This document shows, one piece after another, positions 22,861 to 32,650 of a stretch of 64,000 nt of DNA. The stretch spans positions 8,124,501-8,188,500 of the forward strand of contig CM077599.1 in the NCBI GenBank assembly GCA_039654915.1, in the 5' to 3' direction. Source of the DNA: Aquilaria yunnanensis. Lineage: Eukaryota; Streptophyta; Magnoliopsida; Malvales; Thymelaeaceae. The first letter of the stretch is position 1. Every line of letters begins with the position of its first letter. Under the pieces are notes generated by a model, which had not been told where the DNA came from, made no database searches, and saw only the letters and a program-made list of their open reading frames with translations. The position numbers and the translations under genes were made by a program.

Positions 22861-25602
22861 ATGGCAGAACAAGCCGAAGGACGTCTCATGGAGATGGAGT
22901 CCAAGATTGAAAGTATGTCAGAACAGATGAGACAATTGATGGAATTAATCAAAGGGAAAGCAACTCAAGTCCCCATCAAAGAAGTACAAGATCCCACTTA
23001 TCCCCCGGGATTCACCCCGCAACGAGTCTCAGTCCAAGAAAACCTGTTTCAAGAATCAGGACCGTCTGCTAGTGTTCACCTGAAACAAGACACTGTACAG
23101 GAAGAGAAGAAGACATTACCAAAAGATGAAGCAGAATCTCAAAAACTCGAGACAATAGAGAAAAAACTGAGAGCCATTGAAGGAGGCACTATATTCGGAT
23201 CCCTTTCAGTGAATGACCTCTGCTTAGTGCCAGACGTCGTAATCCCTTCAGATTTTAAGGTGCCAGATTTCGTGAAATACGATGGAACGAGTGATCCTAT
23301 CACTCACATCACATTGTTCCTAAGGAGACTACAACTACTCACAAAAGATGAAAAGGTGTGGATCGCATTTTTTCAGGAAAGTCTCACAAAATCAGCATTA
23401 CAGTGGTATCTAAGCCAAGGTCCAAGGAACATAAAAACTTGGAATGACCTTGCTCAGGCCTTCATCGGCAACTATAAACATGTTATGGACTTGGCTCCGG
23501 ATCGCCAAACTCTCCAAAACATGGAGAAGAAAAAGCCAGAAACTTTCAAGGAATATGCGCAGCGGTGGAGGGACTTAGCTGCACAGGTTCAGCCACCCAT
23601 GACAGAAAGAGAAATGGTCACTTTGTTTGTCCAGACACTGAAATACCCATATTATGACAAACTTATTGGCAATGCGGCAACTAACTTCTCCGACGTAGTC
23701 ATGTCTGGAGAAAGGATCGAGCATGGTATCAGGACCGGGAAGATTACTGAGTCTTTTAGTGATCCTATGAAAAGAGGAGGACCATCCAGAAGAAAAGATG
23801 AAGAAATACAACAAATAGGAAGAGGAAGAGGGATTCCCTTCGTGGGCACTGTGGCCACCGGACCTCGCCTATCCTATTCTGCCAATAAGCCCAATTATTA
23901 TCCTACCAATAGGCCCAATGATTATCCTCCCAATATGCCCAATGATTATCTTCCCAATAGACCCAACAATTATCCTCCCAACAGACCTAATCAGTTACGG
24001 CCACCTGTTCCAACTCCTCCAGTACCTGCACCAAGACCAAGAGAAATCTTCGCACCAATTCCCATGACTTACACTGAGCTGTATCCAAAACTCATCGAAA
24101 GTCAACTTATTCGCCCAATCCCTACAAGGCCATTGGAACCCCCGTATCCAAGGTGGTATGACCCTAACATAAATTGCCCATATCATGATGGTACCGTGGG
24201 CCACGGACTGGAAAATTGCATAGCATTGAAACGTATAATCCAACAATTAATCGAATCAAAGTGGTTGGACTTTTCCGATGAGCCAAACGTCACTCACAAT
24301 CCGTTGCCGCCTCATCAAGCAAAACCAGTCAATATGATAGAAAAACACTGGCCGACAAAGAAGTCAGTCAACGATATCATAACCCCTCTTAAGCATGTAT
24401 ATTCATGCCTTGTGAAAGAAGGGATTATCATGGGAAAGCCTTCTTTTGGAAATGGAGAAGTCGAGAATGAAGAGTGGTGCAACTTCCATGACAGTAAGAG
24501 TCATTCTATCCAAGAATGCTCAGAATTTCGTGAAAGACTGCAAAGTCTCATCGACTCCTCCCAACTCATCGTTTTTATGTCAGATAAAGATGATCATGTG
24601 AATGTGATCATTAAAGAACAAGAATTCAATGCTATGCCAAGACCACTGGTCATACCAATTTCAAAACCTGCTCTTAAGCCTTTAAAAATTCAAGTCCCAA
24701 AACCATTCCCATACAAATCAGACAAAACTGTTCCATGGAGCTATGATTACACTTCTAACATCACATCAACCCCGTTAGAAGTTGGGAGCATGACTAGAAG
24801 TGGTCGGTGTTATTCTCCGGAGCAAATGAACAAGCTCCAACAAGATAAGAATGTTACGATGAGTGGATCTCTTGATACAAATACATCTAAAGAGCAAGAG
24901 ACGCCTCGAGCAGTAACAGATGAGCAAGCTACTGAGTTTCTCAAACTCATAAAGCAAAGTGAATACAGCATCGTTGAGCAGTTAAACCGCCTGCCAGCAA
25001 AAATTTCCATACTTTCATTACTCCTAAGCTCTGATGCTCATCGAGAAGCTCTTCTCAAAGTCCTGAATAAGGCTTATGTTGAACAAGATATCTCTGTGAA
25101 CAATTTTGACCACCTCGTCAACAACATCACGGCACAAAATCTCATCACATTCACTGACGATGAGATACCAGCAGAAGGAAGGGGTCACTCTAAGGCCCTA
25201 CATATTTCGGTCAAATACAAAGATCGGATTATGGCCAGAGTTCTTATCGACAATGGGTCAGCTCTAAATGTAATGCCACTCGAAACCTTACATAAGATTG
25301 GTTTAGACCCATCATACCTCAACAACAGTCATATTGTTGTTCGAGCATTTGACGGAACGAAGAGAGATGTTGTTGGAGAAATAGAGCTACCAATAGGGAT
25401 TGGTCCCTGTCTTTTCCACATCACATTCCAAGTCATGGATATTTGTCCATCTTATACCTGCCTGCTGGGAAGACCATGGATCCATATGGCCGGAGCAATT
25501 CCTTCTTCATTACACCAGAAAATGAAATTCATTATTGAAGGAAAGATAATCACGGTCTTCGCTGAAGAAGACATCCTGCTATCAAGACCTGCGGATGCTT
25601 AA
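22861..25602 (+). CDS. gag-pro: Gag-protease polyprotein (913 aa, ends at an internal TAA)
   Basis: N-terminal short coiled coil (residues 1-35). Retrotransposon Gag domain about 125-290 (PDFVKYDGTSDP, ALQWYLSQG, FKEYAQRWRDLAAQ). Repeats of an N-Y/D-YPPNRPN type at about 343-377. Two zinc-binding clusters of C-x2-H-xn-H-x4-C type at about 439-453 (CPYHDGTVGHGLENC) and about 540-555 (CNFHDSKSHSIQEC). Aspartic protease near 793-875 with active site LIDNGSALNVMP and the C-terminal flap LLGRPWIH. The stop at 25600-25602 interrupts a frame that continues open to 26175, so it is likely a nonsense mutation or a read-through site. Confidence 0.93.
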   Translation: MAEQAEGRLMEMESKIESMSEQMRQLMELIKGKATQVPIKEVQDPTYPPGFTPQRVSVQENLFQESGPSASVHLKQDTVQEEKKTLPKDEAESQKLETIEKKLRAIEGGTIFGSLSVNDLCLVPDVVIPSDFKVPDFVKYDGTSDPITHITLFLRRLQLLTKDEKVWIAFFQESLTKSALQWYLSQGPRNIKTWNDLAQAFIGNYKHVMDLAPDRQTLQNMEKKKPETFKEYAQRWRDLAAQVQPPMTEREMVTLFVQTLKYPYYDKLIGNAATNFSDVVMSGERIEHGIRTGKITESFSDPMKRGGPSRRKDEEIQQIGRGRGIPFVGTVATGPRLSYSANKPNYYPTNRPNDYPPNMPNDYLPNRPNNYPPNRPNQLRPPVPTPPVPAPRPREIFAPIPMTYTELYPKLIESQLIRPIPTRPLEPPYPRWYDPNINCPYHDGTVGHGLENCIALKRIIQQLIESKWLDFSDEPNVTHNPLPPHQAKPVNMIEKHWPTKKSVNDIITPLKHVYSCLVKEGIIMGKPSFGNGEVENEEWCNFHDSKSHSIQECSEFRERLQSLIDSSQLIVFMSDKDDHVNVIIKEQEFNAMPRPLVIPISKPALKPLKIQVPKPFPYKSDKTVPWSYDYTSNITSTPLEVGSMTRSGRCYSPEQMNKLQQDKNVTMSGSLDTNTSKEQETPRAVTDEQATEFLKLIKQSEYSIVEQLNRLPAKISILSLLLSSDAHREALLKVLNKAYVEQDISVNNFDHLVNNITAQNLITFTDDEIPAEGRGHSKALHISVKYKDRIMARVLIDNGSALNVMPLETLHKIGLDPSYLNNSHIVVRAFDGTKRDVVGEIELPIGIGPCLFHITFQVMDICPSYTCLLGRPWIHMAGAIPSSLHQKMKFIIEGKIITVFAEEDILLSRPADA

Positions 25603-26175
25603 TATGTCGAAGTCAATGAAAATATACCTGATTGCTCCTTCAGGTCTTTTGAGATTGTCAATGCTGCTTATGTCAGCGAATATGGAGAAGAACCCATTCC
25701 TAGCATCTCTAAAACAAGTCGCATGGTTGCCAAACTCATGATAAAAGGAGGATACTCACCGGGGTTAGGACTGGGACAAGATTTACAAGGAATCACAGAA
25801 CCATTGAAAATCACCACAAATGAAGGGAAATACGGCCTAGGCTTCACACCGACAAGACATGACAAAATGAAGGCAATAGCTGAAAAGAGAGAAAAGAGGA
25901 TTGCACGATTAACAGGGCATCCTCTCCAGGAAAGAAATCTGGATGTCCCAGAGATCACCGAAACGTTCGTGAGTGGTGGTTTGATTTCAAAAAATAACAA
26001 TGAAGGCGCGCTGACCATCAACATCAACAAGTCTTTTGAAAGTCTTTCTATTCAAGCAATCATCAGCGATTCACCTGAAGATGAGGAGCTCATTCAACCT
26101 TGTGGCCCACGGGATGTGCTGAACAATTGGGAGGCGATAGAACTGCCTGTTATAATCGAAAGCTTTCCAAAGTAA
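25603..26175 (+). pseudogene. G-patch tail of gag-pro, cut off by the TAA
   Basis: Same frame as gag-pro, 190 codons, ending at TAA 26173-26175. It contains a G-patch motif (GGYSPGLGLGQDLQG, then YGLGFTPTRHD), an RNA-binding/helicase-activating domain that is a known appendage of protease in some retroelements. The ATG at 25723 could start a separate 150-aa protein. I prefer read-through or decay of one long ORF because the 40 codons between the stop and that ATG are also coding-like (EVNENIP...SFEIVNAAYVSEYGEEP). Confidence 0.75.
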
Positions 26176-26386
26176 TCCAATAGTAAAAACCTCCTAAAGA
26201 AAGGTTCAATCAATAGGGTGTAGTCTTTGTTTAAGTGAACCTTTTAGTTATTGCTTTTTATTCCAATAAAGTTGTGATTTATGCACACTATAAATAAAGT
26301 ACCAGTTTGCATCCATCTCATTCTTGCCATTTTTTTTTTCCTCTGAATAATGCAAACCTGAAACTCTCTTTGATGACAATAAAAGA
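26176..26386 (+). other. Gag-pro/pol gap, possible intron
   Basis: Pol lies in a different frame from gag-pro, separated by 211 nt with stops in all frames. Ogre elements are known to splice an intron between protease and RT. Candidate signals: a donor-like AAAGTAATC near 26170, a long T-run at about 26328-26339, and AG before the pol ATG at 26384-26385. The pol frame is open from 26351, so translation could begin upstream of 26387 after splicing. Confidence 0.45.
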
Positions 26387-29300
26387 ATGAACTTTGATAA
26401 TCCTATAAACACTACCGACTCGGATGACGAAGATCTTCAAATATCTCCTGAGCTATTAAAAATGATCGAGCGAGATGAAAAAGAAAGAGCAACAAGTCAA
26501 GAACCAACTGAGGCATTTAACTTGGGAGACAGTCAGAATGTAAAAGAAGTCAAGATTGGCACTCTATTCCCTCATGAAGAAAAAGAAGAATTAGTCCACT
26601 TATTGAAAGAATATGTGGATGTGTTTGCTTGGTCATACCAAGATATGCCTGGCTTAAGCTCAGACATAGTACTACACAAAATACCCTTGAAACCTGGGGC
26701 GAAGCCTGTCAGACAAAAGTTACGAAGATTAAAGCCGGATCTAATCTTAAGAGTGAAAGATGAGATTCGAAAGCTGTGGGATGCAGGATTCCTTGGGGTC
26801 GCTGAATATACAGAATGGGTGGTTAACATTGTTCCAGTCGAAAAGAAAGAAAGCGGGAAACTAAGAGTTTGTCAGGACTACCGGCCATTGAACGAAGCCA
26901 GTCCTAAAGATAACTTCCCACTTCCTCACATTGATACGCTAGTGGATAATACCGCAGGAAACTCCTATTTTTCCTTCATGGATGGCTTCTCTGGATACAA
27001 TCAAATCAAACTTGATCCAGATGATATGATAAAAACTGCCTTTATAACCCTTTGGGGTACCTTCTACTACAAGGTGATGCCTTTTGGGTTAAAGAATGCT
27101 GGTGCTACATATCAAAGAGCCATGGTTGCATTATTCCATGACATGATGCATAAAGAAATTGAAGTATATGTAGACGACATGATCGCCAAAACTTTCACTG
27201 CTAAGGGGCATCTAAAAGTGCTAAGAAAACTATTCGATAGACTTCGCAAATATCAACTGAAGTTGAATCCTGCCAAATGTATTTTTGGAGCCTCTTCAGG
27301 AAAGTTATTGGGTTTCATGGTCAGCAAGGATGGGATTCGAGTTGACCCGAGTAAAGTCAAAGCAATACAAGAAATGCAACCCCCGAAGACTCCAAAACAA
27401 GTAAGAAGTTTTCTGGGCAGAATCAACTTCATAGCAAGGTTCATTTCACAATTGACATCCAAGTGTGAACCTCTTTTCAAATCACTAAAGAAGAACAATC
27501 CGATCGAGTGGAATAACGAATGCCAAGAAGCATTCGAGAAAATCAAGCAATATCTATCAAATCCACCAGTCTTGGTACCACCCCGATCTGGAGAATCGTT
27601 GATTCTATATTTATCCATACAGGATTCTTCATTAGGATCCGTATTGGGTCAACGTGATGAGACAGGCAAGAAAGAGCATGCAATTTACTATTTGAGCAAG
27701 AAGCTTACCACATATGAAGCGAAATACTCAATAGTAGAAAAGTCCTGTTGTGCCCTTGCATGGGTAGCACACCGACTACGACACTACATGCTCAACAACA
27801 CCACATTGCTAATCTCCAAGACTGATCCCATTAAGTACATTTTTGAGAAACCAGCTTTATCAGGCAGGATCGCAAAATGGCAAATGCTGTTGTCTGAATA
27901 CGACATACAGTATGTCACCCAAAAGGCTGTAAAAGGGAGTGTGATTGCTGAATATCTGGCTGATAGAGCATTGGATGATTATGAGCCAATGAAAATGGAG
28001 TTTCCTGATGGAGATATAATGACGATAGAACAGGAAGTCTCTAAAGATGATGAAACATGGAAAATGGCATTCGATGGAGCATCTAATGCTTTGGGACAAG
28101 GGATTGGAGCCATACTCATCTCTCCAAGTGGAGAGCAATTCCCTCTTACAGCAAAAATTACATTTCCTTGTACCAACAATATAGTAGAGTATGAGGCATG
28201 TGCTATGGGACTCCAAATGGCACTGGAATTGAAAGTGCGAGATCTCCGAGTTTATGGGGATTCCGCATTAGTCATATATCAAATCAACGGAGAATGGGAG
28301 ACAAGGGATTCAAAATTGATCCCTTACCAAAAGCTCATACTAGACTTGGCTCGAAAATTCAACAGTATAAGCTTCCATCATCTTCCAAGGGAAGATAATC
28401 AAATACCGGATGCTTTAGCTACTTTGGCTGCTATGTACAAGATCAGTGACCCCGAGCATACTCCTGTGTTCGAGATGAGAATAATAGATTCTCCAGCTTA
28501 TTGCATGAGCATCGAAGAAGAATTGGATGGAAAGCCTTGGTATCACGATATCAAGAAATACCTCCAAGAAAGAGTATATCCACCAGAAGCATCAGAAAAT
28601 GACAAGAAATTTCTACGAAGATTGTCAATGGGTTTTCTTTTAAACCTAGACATACTTTACAAGAAAACCCCAGACTCGATGCTACTTCGCTGTGTAGATA
28701 CTCATGAAGCACGAAAGATCATGGAAGAAGTTCATTCTGGAATATGTGGAGCACACACTAATGGTCATACCATGGCAAGACAAATAATGAGGGCTGGTTA
28801 CTATTGGCTCACATTGGAAAGTGATTGCGTCAATCACGTAAGAAAATGTCACAAATGCCAAATATATGCCAACAAGATCCAAGCCCCACCTGCTCCTCTT
28901 AATGTAACAGCAATACCTTGGCCTTTCGCCATGTGGGGAATCGATGTCATTGGAGCGATTACCCCTAAAGCTTCCAATGGTCACAAATTCATCCTAGTTG
29001 CAATTGACTACTTTACTAAATGGGTAGAAGCTGTGTCTTATGCAAGCGTAACTCAAAAGGTGGTATGCCGGTTCATTAAGAAAGAAATCATTTGTCGCTA
29101 TGGACCGCCAGAGTGTATCATCTCAGACAATGCCACAAACCTGAATAATGCAATGATGCAGACTTTGTGCCGGCAATTTAAAATCAAGCATCTCAATTCA
29201 GCACCTTATCGACCGATGATGAATGGTGCAGTAGAAGCGGCCAATAAAAATATCAAGAGAATTGTTGAAAAGATGATCGTCACTTACAAGGACTGGCATG

Positions 29301-29785
29301 AGATGTTACCTTTTGCACTACATGCTTATAGAACTTCTACCCGTACTTCTACTGGAGCAACACCTTTTTCTCTGGTATACGGTATGGAGGCTGTATTGCC
29401 CATCGAAGTTGAAATTCCTTCATTAAGGGTACTAATGGATACTCAATTAAGAGAAGCAGAATGGGTCAAAGCTAGATACAAGCAATTAAATCTAATTGAT
29501 GAAAGAAGAATGATAGCCCTCTGCCATGGGCAACTTTATCAAAGAAGGATGATTCGTGCTTACAACAAAAAGGTTCGCCCACGACAATTTCACGAAGGTG
29601 ACATAGTGCTCAAGAAAATTTTACCCATGCAACATGATTCAAGAGGAAAATGGACACCAAATTATGACGAGCCATATGTCGTGAAGAAAGCATTTTCAGG
29701 AGGGGCACTAATTCTGACAGAAATGGATGGACGAGAATTACCGAAGCCAGTAAATTCGGATGCAGTAAAGAAATACTTTGCATAA
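26387..29785 (+). CDS. pol: Pol: RT, degenerate RNase H, second RNase H, integrase (1132 aa)
   Basis: Intact. RT about residues 95-300, with the catalytic FMDGFSGYNQI segment near 195 and EVYVDDMIAK near 261-270. First RNase H about 400-520 is degenerate: where active enzymes have an acidic residue, it reads LYLSIQDSSLGSVLGQ. A second RNase H at about 557-680 (MAFDGASNALGQGIGAIL, NIVEYEA, VYGDSALVIYQ) keeps its acidic residues; it is the archaeal-type domain characteristic of the Tat lineage. Integrase zinc domain about 782-830 (HSGICGAHTNGHT, CHKCQ), catalytic triad near D852 (WGIDVIG), D914 (ISDNATNL) and E950 (NGAVEAANK). There is no chromodomain. Stop TAA, then about 1.3 kb non-coding before the cargo genes. 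Confidence 0.95.
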   Translation: MNFDNPINTTDSDDEDLQISPELLKMIERDEKERATSQEPTEAFNLGDSQNVKEVKIGTLFPHEEKEELVHLLKEYVDVFAWSYQDMPGLSSDIVLHKIPLKPGAKPVRQKLRRLKPDLILRVKDEIRKLWDAGFLGVAEYTEWVVNIVPVEKKESGKLRVCQDYRPLNEASPKDNFPLPHIDTLVDNTAGNSYFSFMDGFSGYNQIKLDPDDMIKTAFITLWGTFYYKVMPFGLKNAGATYQRAMVALFHDMMHKEIEVYVDDMIAKTFTAKGHLKVLRKLFDRLRKYQLKLNPAKCIFGASSGKLLGFMVSKDGIRVDPSKVKAIQEMQPPKTPKQVRSFLGRINFIARFISQLTSKCEPLFKSLKKNNPIEWNNECQEAFEKIKQYLSNPPVLVPPRSGESLILYLSIQDSSLGSVLGQRDETGKKEHAIYYLSKKLTTYEAKYSIVEKSCCALAWVAHRLRHYMLNNTTLLISKTDPIKYIFEKPALSGRIAKWQMLLSEYDIQYVTQKAVKGSVIAEYLADRALDDYEPMKMEFPDGDIMTIEQEVSKDDETWKMAFDGASNALGQGIGAILISPSGEQFPLTAKITFPCTNNIVEYEACAMGLQMALELKVRDLRVYGDSALVIYQINGEWETRDSKLIPYQKLILDLARKFNSISFHHLPREDNQIPDALATLAAMYKISDPEHTPVFEMRIIDSPAYCMSIEEELDGKPWYHDIKKYLQERVYPPEASENDKKFLRRLSMGFLLNLDILYKKTPDSMLLRCVDTHEARKIMEEVHSGICGAHTNGHTMARQIMRAGYYWLTLESDCVNHVRKCHKCQIYANKIQAPPAPLNVTAIPWPFAMWGIDVIGAITPKASNGHKFILVAIDYFTKWVEAVSYASVTQKVVCRFIKKEIICRYGPPECIISDNATNLNNAMMQTLCRQFKIKHLNSAPYRPMMNGAVEAANKNIKRIVEKMIVTYKDWHEMLPFALHAYRTSTRTSTGATPFSLVYGMEAVLPIEVEIPSLRVLMDTQLREAEWVKARYKQLNLIDERRMIALCHGQLYQRRMIRAYNKKVRPRQFHEGDIVLKKILPMQHDSRGKWTPNYDEPYVVKKAFSGGALILTEMDGRELPKPVNSDAVKKYFA

Positions 29786-31090
29786 TGAAGAAATTTTCGA
29801 ACAGAAGGGGAGAAGTGGATACAGGGTTACCAAAGTTTATTTGATCAAAGTTGTCAAAGAGAGCTTTCTTCCCTTACACTTTCATTATCTATCTGTACCC
29901 AAGATTTTCATATTCTTTTACCCATAAATAAAAGCCAATTCTCTTTAACTTACCTTAGATTCTCACGTTCGAAATGCTAAAGTCGCTTCTATCCAGTTCT
30001 TTTCCTTCAAATCTCACATTCCTACTAGCCTTAAGTGTGCAATAAATTGTGACTTTTGAAGGAAGAATAGTAATAATTAAAACTTAGAAAAAAAACAAAG
30101 ACCGTAGATTACTTTGATAAGCTTTATGAATTAAAACAGGTAAGATTGAGGTCCTGCTTTGCGAGCGGCATAGAACATAAGCCAACAAAGAAGAACGAGT
30201 AACAAATCTTCGGGAGATAGCCTTGATAGTTGCCTGGATGATCGCTTCAGAAGTCTTAGCATGTCTATGTCAGCAAGAAAGAATCATGCTCATGAATATT
30301 TCAACAGGGACAATTATCCAGAGAAGCATAAAATATGAGGCGGGCATTAAAGAAAATTGAGGTCAAAATTCAAAAATAAGGCAAGGAAAGAGGATTTTTG
30401 AACAGAGTTGGGCTTTTGAGACAATGGACAACAGCTGGAAAGCATAAAGAGATTCAATAATAGTCCGAGAAGGAAATCACAAAGAAGATCCAGTAAAGTA
30501 AAGCAAAGACATGAAGAGCTAGATTCAAAAAAAAAAAAAAAAAAAAAAAACCATCAGTTACACATGCCTTGCATTCATGCATTTCACGTCACGCATGCAT
30601 GACTTTTACATAACAGGGATCAAATAGAAAGCATGTCCGCAGCATGATTGCAGCAGTATAAGCTGAGATCTTAATGACATCAGCTCTTACCAATTGGACG
30701 CATAGCTAATACGCTGGACCCAGCCCCATCAGGAATCCAAGGATAAAGTATACAATATCGTCAAAAGCCTGGCAATTGAGGCTACACCTAAAAGAACAGA
30801 ATTGATGCCAGCTTAGCAGCATCCAAGATGAGTGATAGCTATGGTCAAAGATAAGGCAGACATCAAGAAATATTGTCGTTGAAAATTCGTCAAAAGCGGA
30901 CAATGGATTCAATAATTAAGGACTGAATCGACGTCAGCTGGATGGGATATCTATCACATCAAAATAAAGTAGGATTCACTTTTCCGGTTAAGCGGCGAAT
31001 ACGGTACTCCGTGACTCTCAAGTCGGTTCTCTCAGTTGCCCATAATAACTGATCCTTTCCTCCCTCCTTTCTTTTACTTTCTCCTAGAAA
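29786..31090 (+). other. Non-coding spacer between pol and the cargo ORFs
   Basis: No supported ORF. Contains a 22-25 base A-run near 30529-30550 and a palindromic patch around GCATTCATGCATTTC...ACGCATGCATGAC (about 30570-30602). The last about 70 bases before 31091 align with the leaders of the second and third cargo ORFs (CAGTCGGTT, AATAACTGATCCTTTCC), which marks the left edge of the duplication unit. Confidence 0.6.
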
Positions 31091-31639
31091 ATGGATCCTA
31101 CTTTTTCTGCATTGCGAAAATATTTTCCTTCTCTCCCAATGAACATCCTCAAAAAGATCTACCAAGTTCGCTGTGAACGATTAAGAGCTCTGATGCATAA
31201 AGGAATCCCTGAAGATGTGCGGTGGTTAATTGAAGCTAAGGTTCGTCTGGCAGGTGAAATCCCAGAGGCATTTGTGTCTCACATGCCTGGTGTAGGCAAA
31301 AGCTCTTATGCCAAAAAGTGAAGAGCGAGGAGACTAGGCGTCTGTCATAAATGCGGACGCTGGACCTGTAATACTAAATGTCGTTCTTTAGGGATGATCT
31401 CTGATAATCGAGAAGATAAAATACGATTCATTAAGAATGGCCTGAGTAAGGACTCATTGGATGATATCCAATTGACTCTTGAGACGCATTCTTGTGGATC
31501 CGTGCAACGTGAACTTCTCGATTTATGGAGCATTTTTCATGAAGAACGAGAACGATACAGTCCCGGGAATCTGACGTTAAACGACCCTATTTGTCAGCTT
31601 GTAAGAAAACTGGATGGGAAGCAAATCCTCGACTCATAG
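31091..31639 (+). pseudogene. Cargo ORF, copy 1: basic four-cysteine-cluster protein, in-frame TGA at codon 77
   Basis: 549 nt including stop, the same length as copies 2 and 3, with one in-frame TGA (31319-31321) and no frameshift. N-terminal 76 codons: helical and basic (SALRKYFPSLP, ILKKIYQVRCERLR, EAKVRLAGE, GVGKSSYAKK). After the TGA come RARRLGVCHKCGRWTCNTKC, a basic run joined to a C-x2-C-x4-C-x3-C cluster, then IRFIKNGLSKDSLDDI and a conserved tail (NLTLNDPICQLVRKLDGKQ). The arrangement of basic run, cysteine cluster and FIK-G helix matches the general plan of small cysteine-rich nucleic-acid-binding silencing suppressors of carla- and vitiviruses (Betaflexiviridae). That is a resemblance from memory, not a search. 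The TGA is either a nonsense mutation or a read-through codon. Confidence 0.75.
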
Positions 31640-31798
31640 AAGCCGTTAATCCCGTTACTGGACGTAAAACCAGTGGAAGATGTGAGCCACAGTCACAATC
31701 ACTGTACATACAATTTATCATATTTAAAATTTTCCATTTTTCTTTTAATAATGTATTTGCTCCCGTAAGTGTAATCGACACGTTATCCATTTCATCGC

Positions 31799-31805
31799 TA
31801 TAAAT
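31799..31805 (+). promoter_or_regulatory. TATA box before cargo ORF copy 2
   Basis: TATAAAT, 87 bp upstream of the ATG, preceded by a TTATCCATTTCATCGC block that recurs upstream of copy 3 and in part upstream of LOG. Confidence 0.5.
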
Positions 31806-31885
31806 GCATGTTCTTCCAGTCGGTTATCTAAGTTTCCTTCAATAACTAATTCCTTTCCATCATCTCTCAAATTCTTCTCTCATCA

Positions 31886-32434
31886 ATGGATTCTACTCTT
31901 TCTACCCTGCGAAAATACTTTCCTTCTCTTCCAATAAAAGTCCTTAAAAAGATCTACCTTGCTAGATGTGAAAGAATCAGAGTTTTTACACGCAAAGGCA
32001 TTCCCGATAATGTGCAGTGGATAATTGAAGCTAAGGTCCGTCTGGCGGGTGAAGTTCCAGATGCATTTATGCCCCGCATGCCCGGTTTAGGTAAAAGCCG
32101 TTATGCCAAAAGGTGAAGAGCAAAGAGACTAGGCGTGTGTTATAAATGTGGGCGATGGAATTGTAATACTAAATGTCGCTCTTTAGGATACATCTCCATA
32201 AATCGTGAAGATAAAAGAAAATTCATTAAGAATGGCCTGCGTAAGGAATCTCTGGAAGATATCCGAGAGACTCTTGAAACGCATTCTTGTGGAAAAGTGC
32301 AAGGTCAAATTGTCAAATTGTGGAGGACTTACCATAAAGAACGAGACCGTTACAGTCTTGGGAATGTGACTGTAAACGACCCTGTCTGCCAGCTTGTAAG
32401 AAAACTGGATGGGAAGCAAGTCCTCGACTCATAG
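31886..32434 (+). pseudogene. Cargo ORF, copy 2: same family, TGA at the same codon 77
   Basis: 549 nt, no indels relative to copies 1 and 3. The first 76 residues differ from copy 1 at about 25 positions (about 67% identity), yet the TGA falls at exactly the same codon (32114-32116). Beyond it the frame stays open with RLGVCYKCGRWNCNTKC, then RKFIKNGLRKESLEDI and VNDPVCQLVRKLDGKQ. The TGA context here, AAAAGGTGAAG, also matches a plant splice donor. Preceded by TATAAAT at 31799-31805, 87 bp before the ATG, the layout seen for copy 3 and LOG. Confidence 0.75.
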
Positions 32435-32584
32435 AAGGCATTGAAGCCATTACTAGATATAAATCAGTGGAAGATGAGAGCCACAGTCATGATTGCTGTA
32501 CATATAAGCTGTCATTTGTCTTTTCTTTTGACAATAATGTACTTGCTTCTGTAAGTGTAATTAACGCATTATCCCTTTCATCAC

Positions 32585-32591
32585 TATAAAT
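32585..32591 (+). promoter_or_regulatory. TATA box before cargo ORF copy 3
   Basis: TATAAAT, 66 bp upstream of the ATG at 32651, in the same TTATCCCTTTCATCAC context as the box at 31799. Confidence 0.5.
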
Positions 32592-32650
32592 ATGTGTTAG
32601 TTATTTTCGTTTCCTACAATCACTAATTTCTTTCTTTGCCTCCTTTATCA

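Noticed and set aside
32636..32650. Start of cargo copy 3 five codons upstream
   Set aside because: The codon is TTG; the ATG at 32651 matches the starts of copies 1 and 2.
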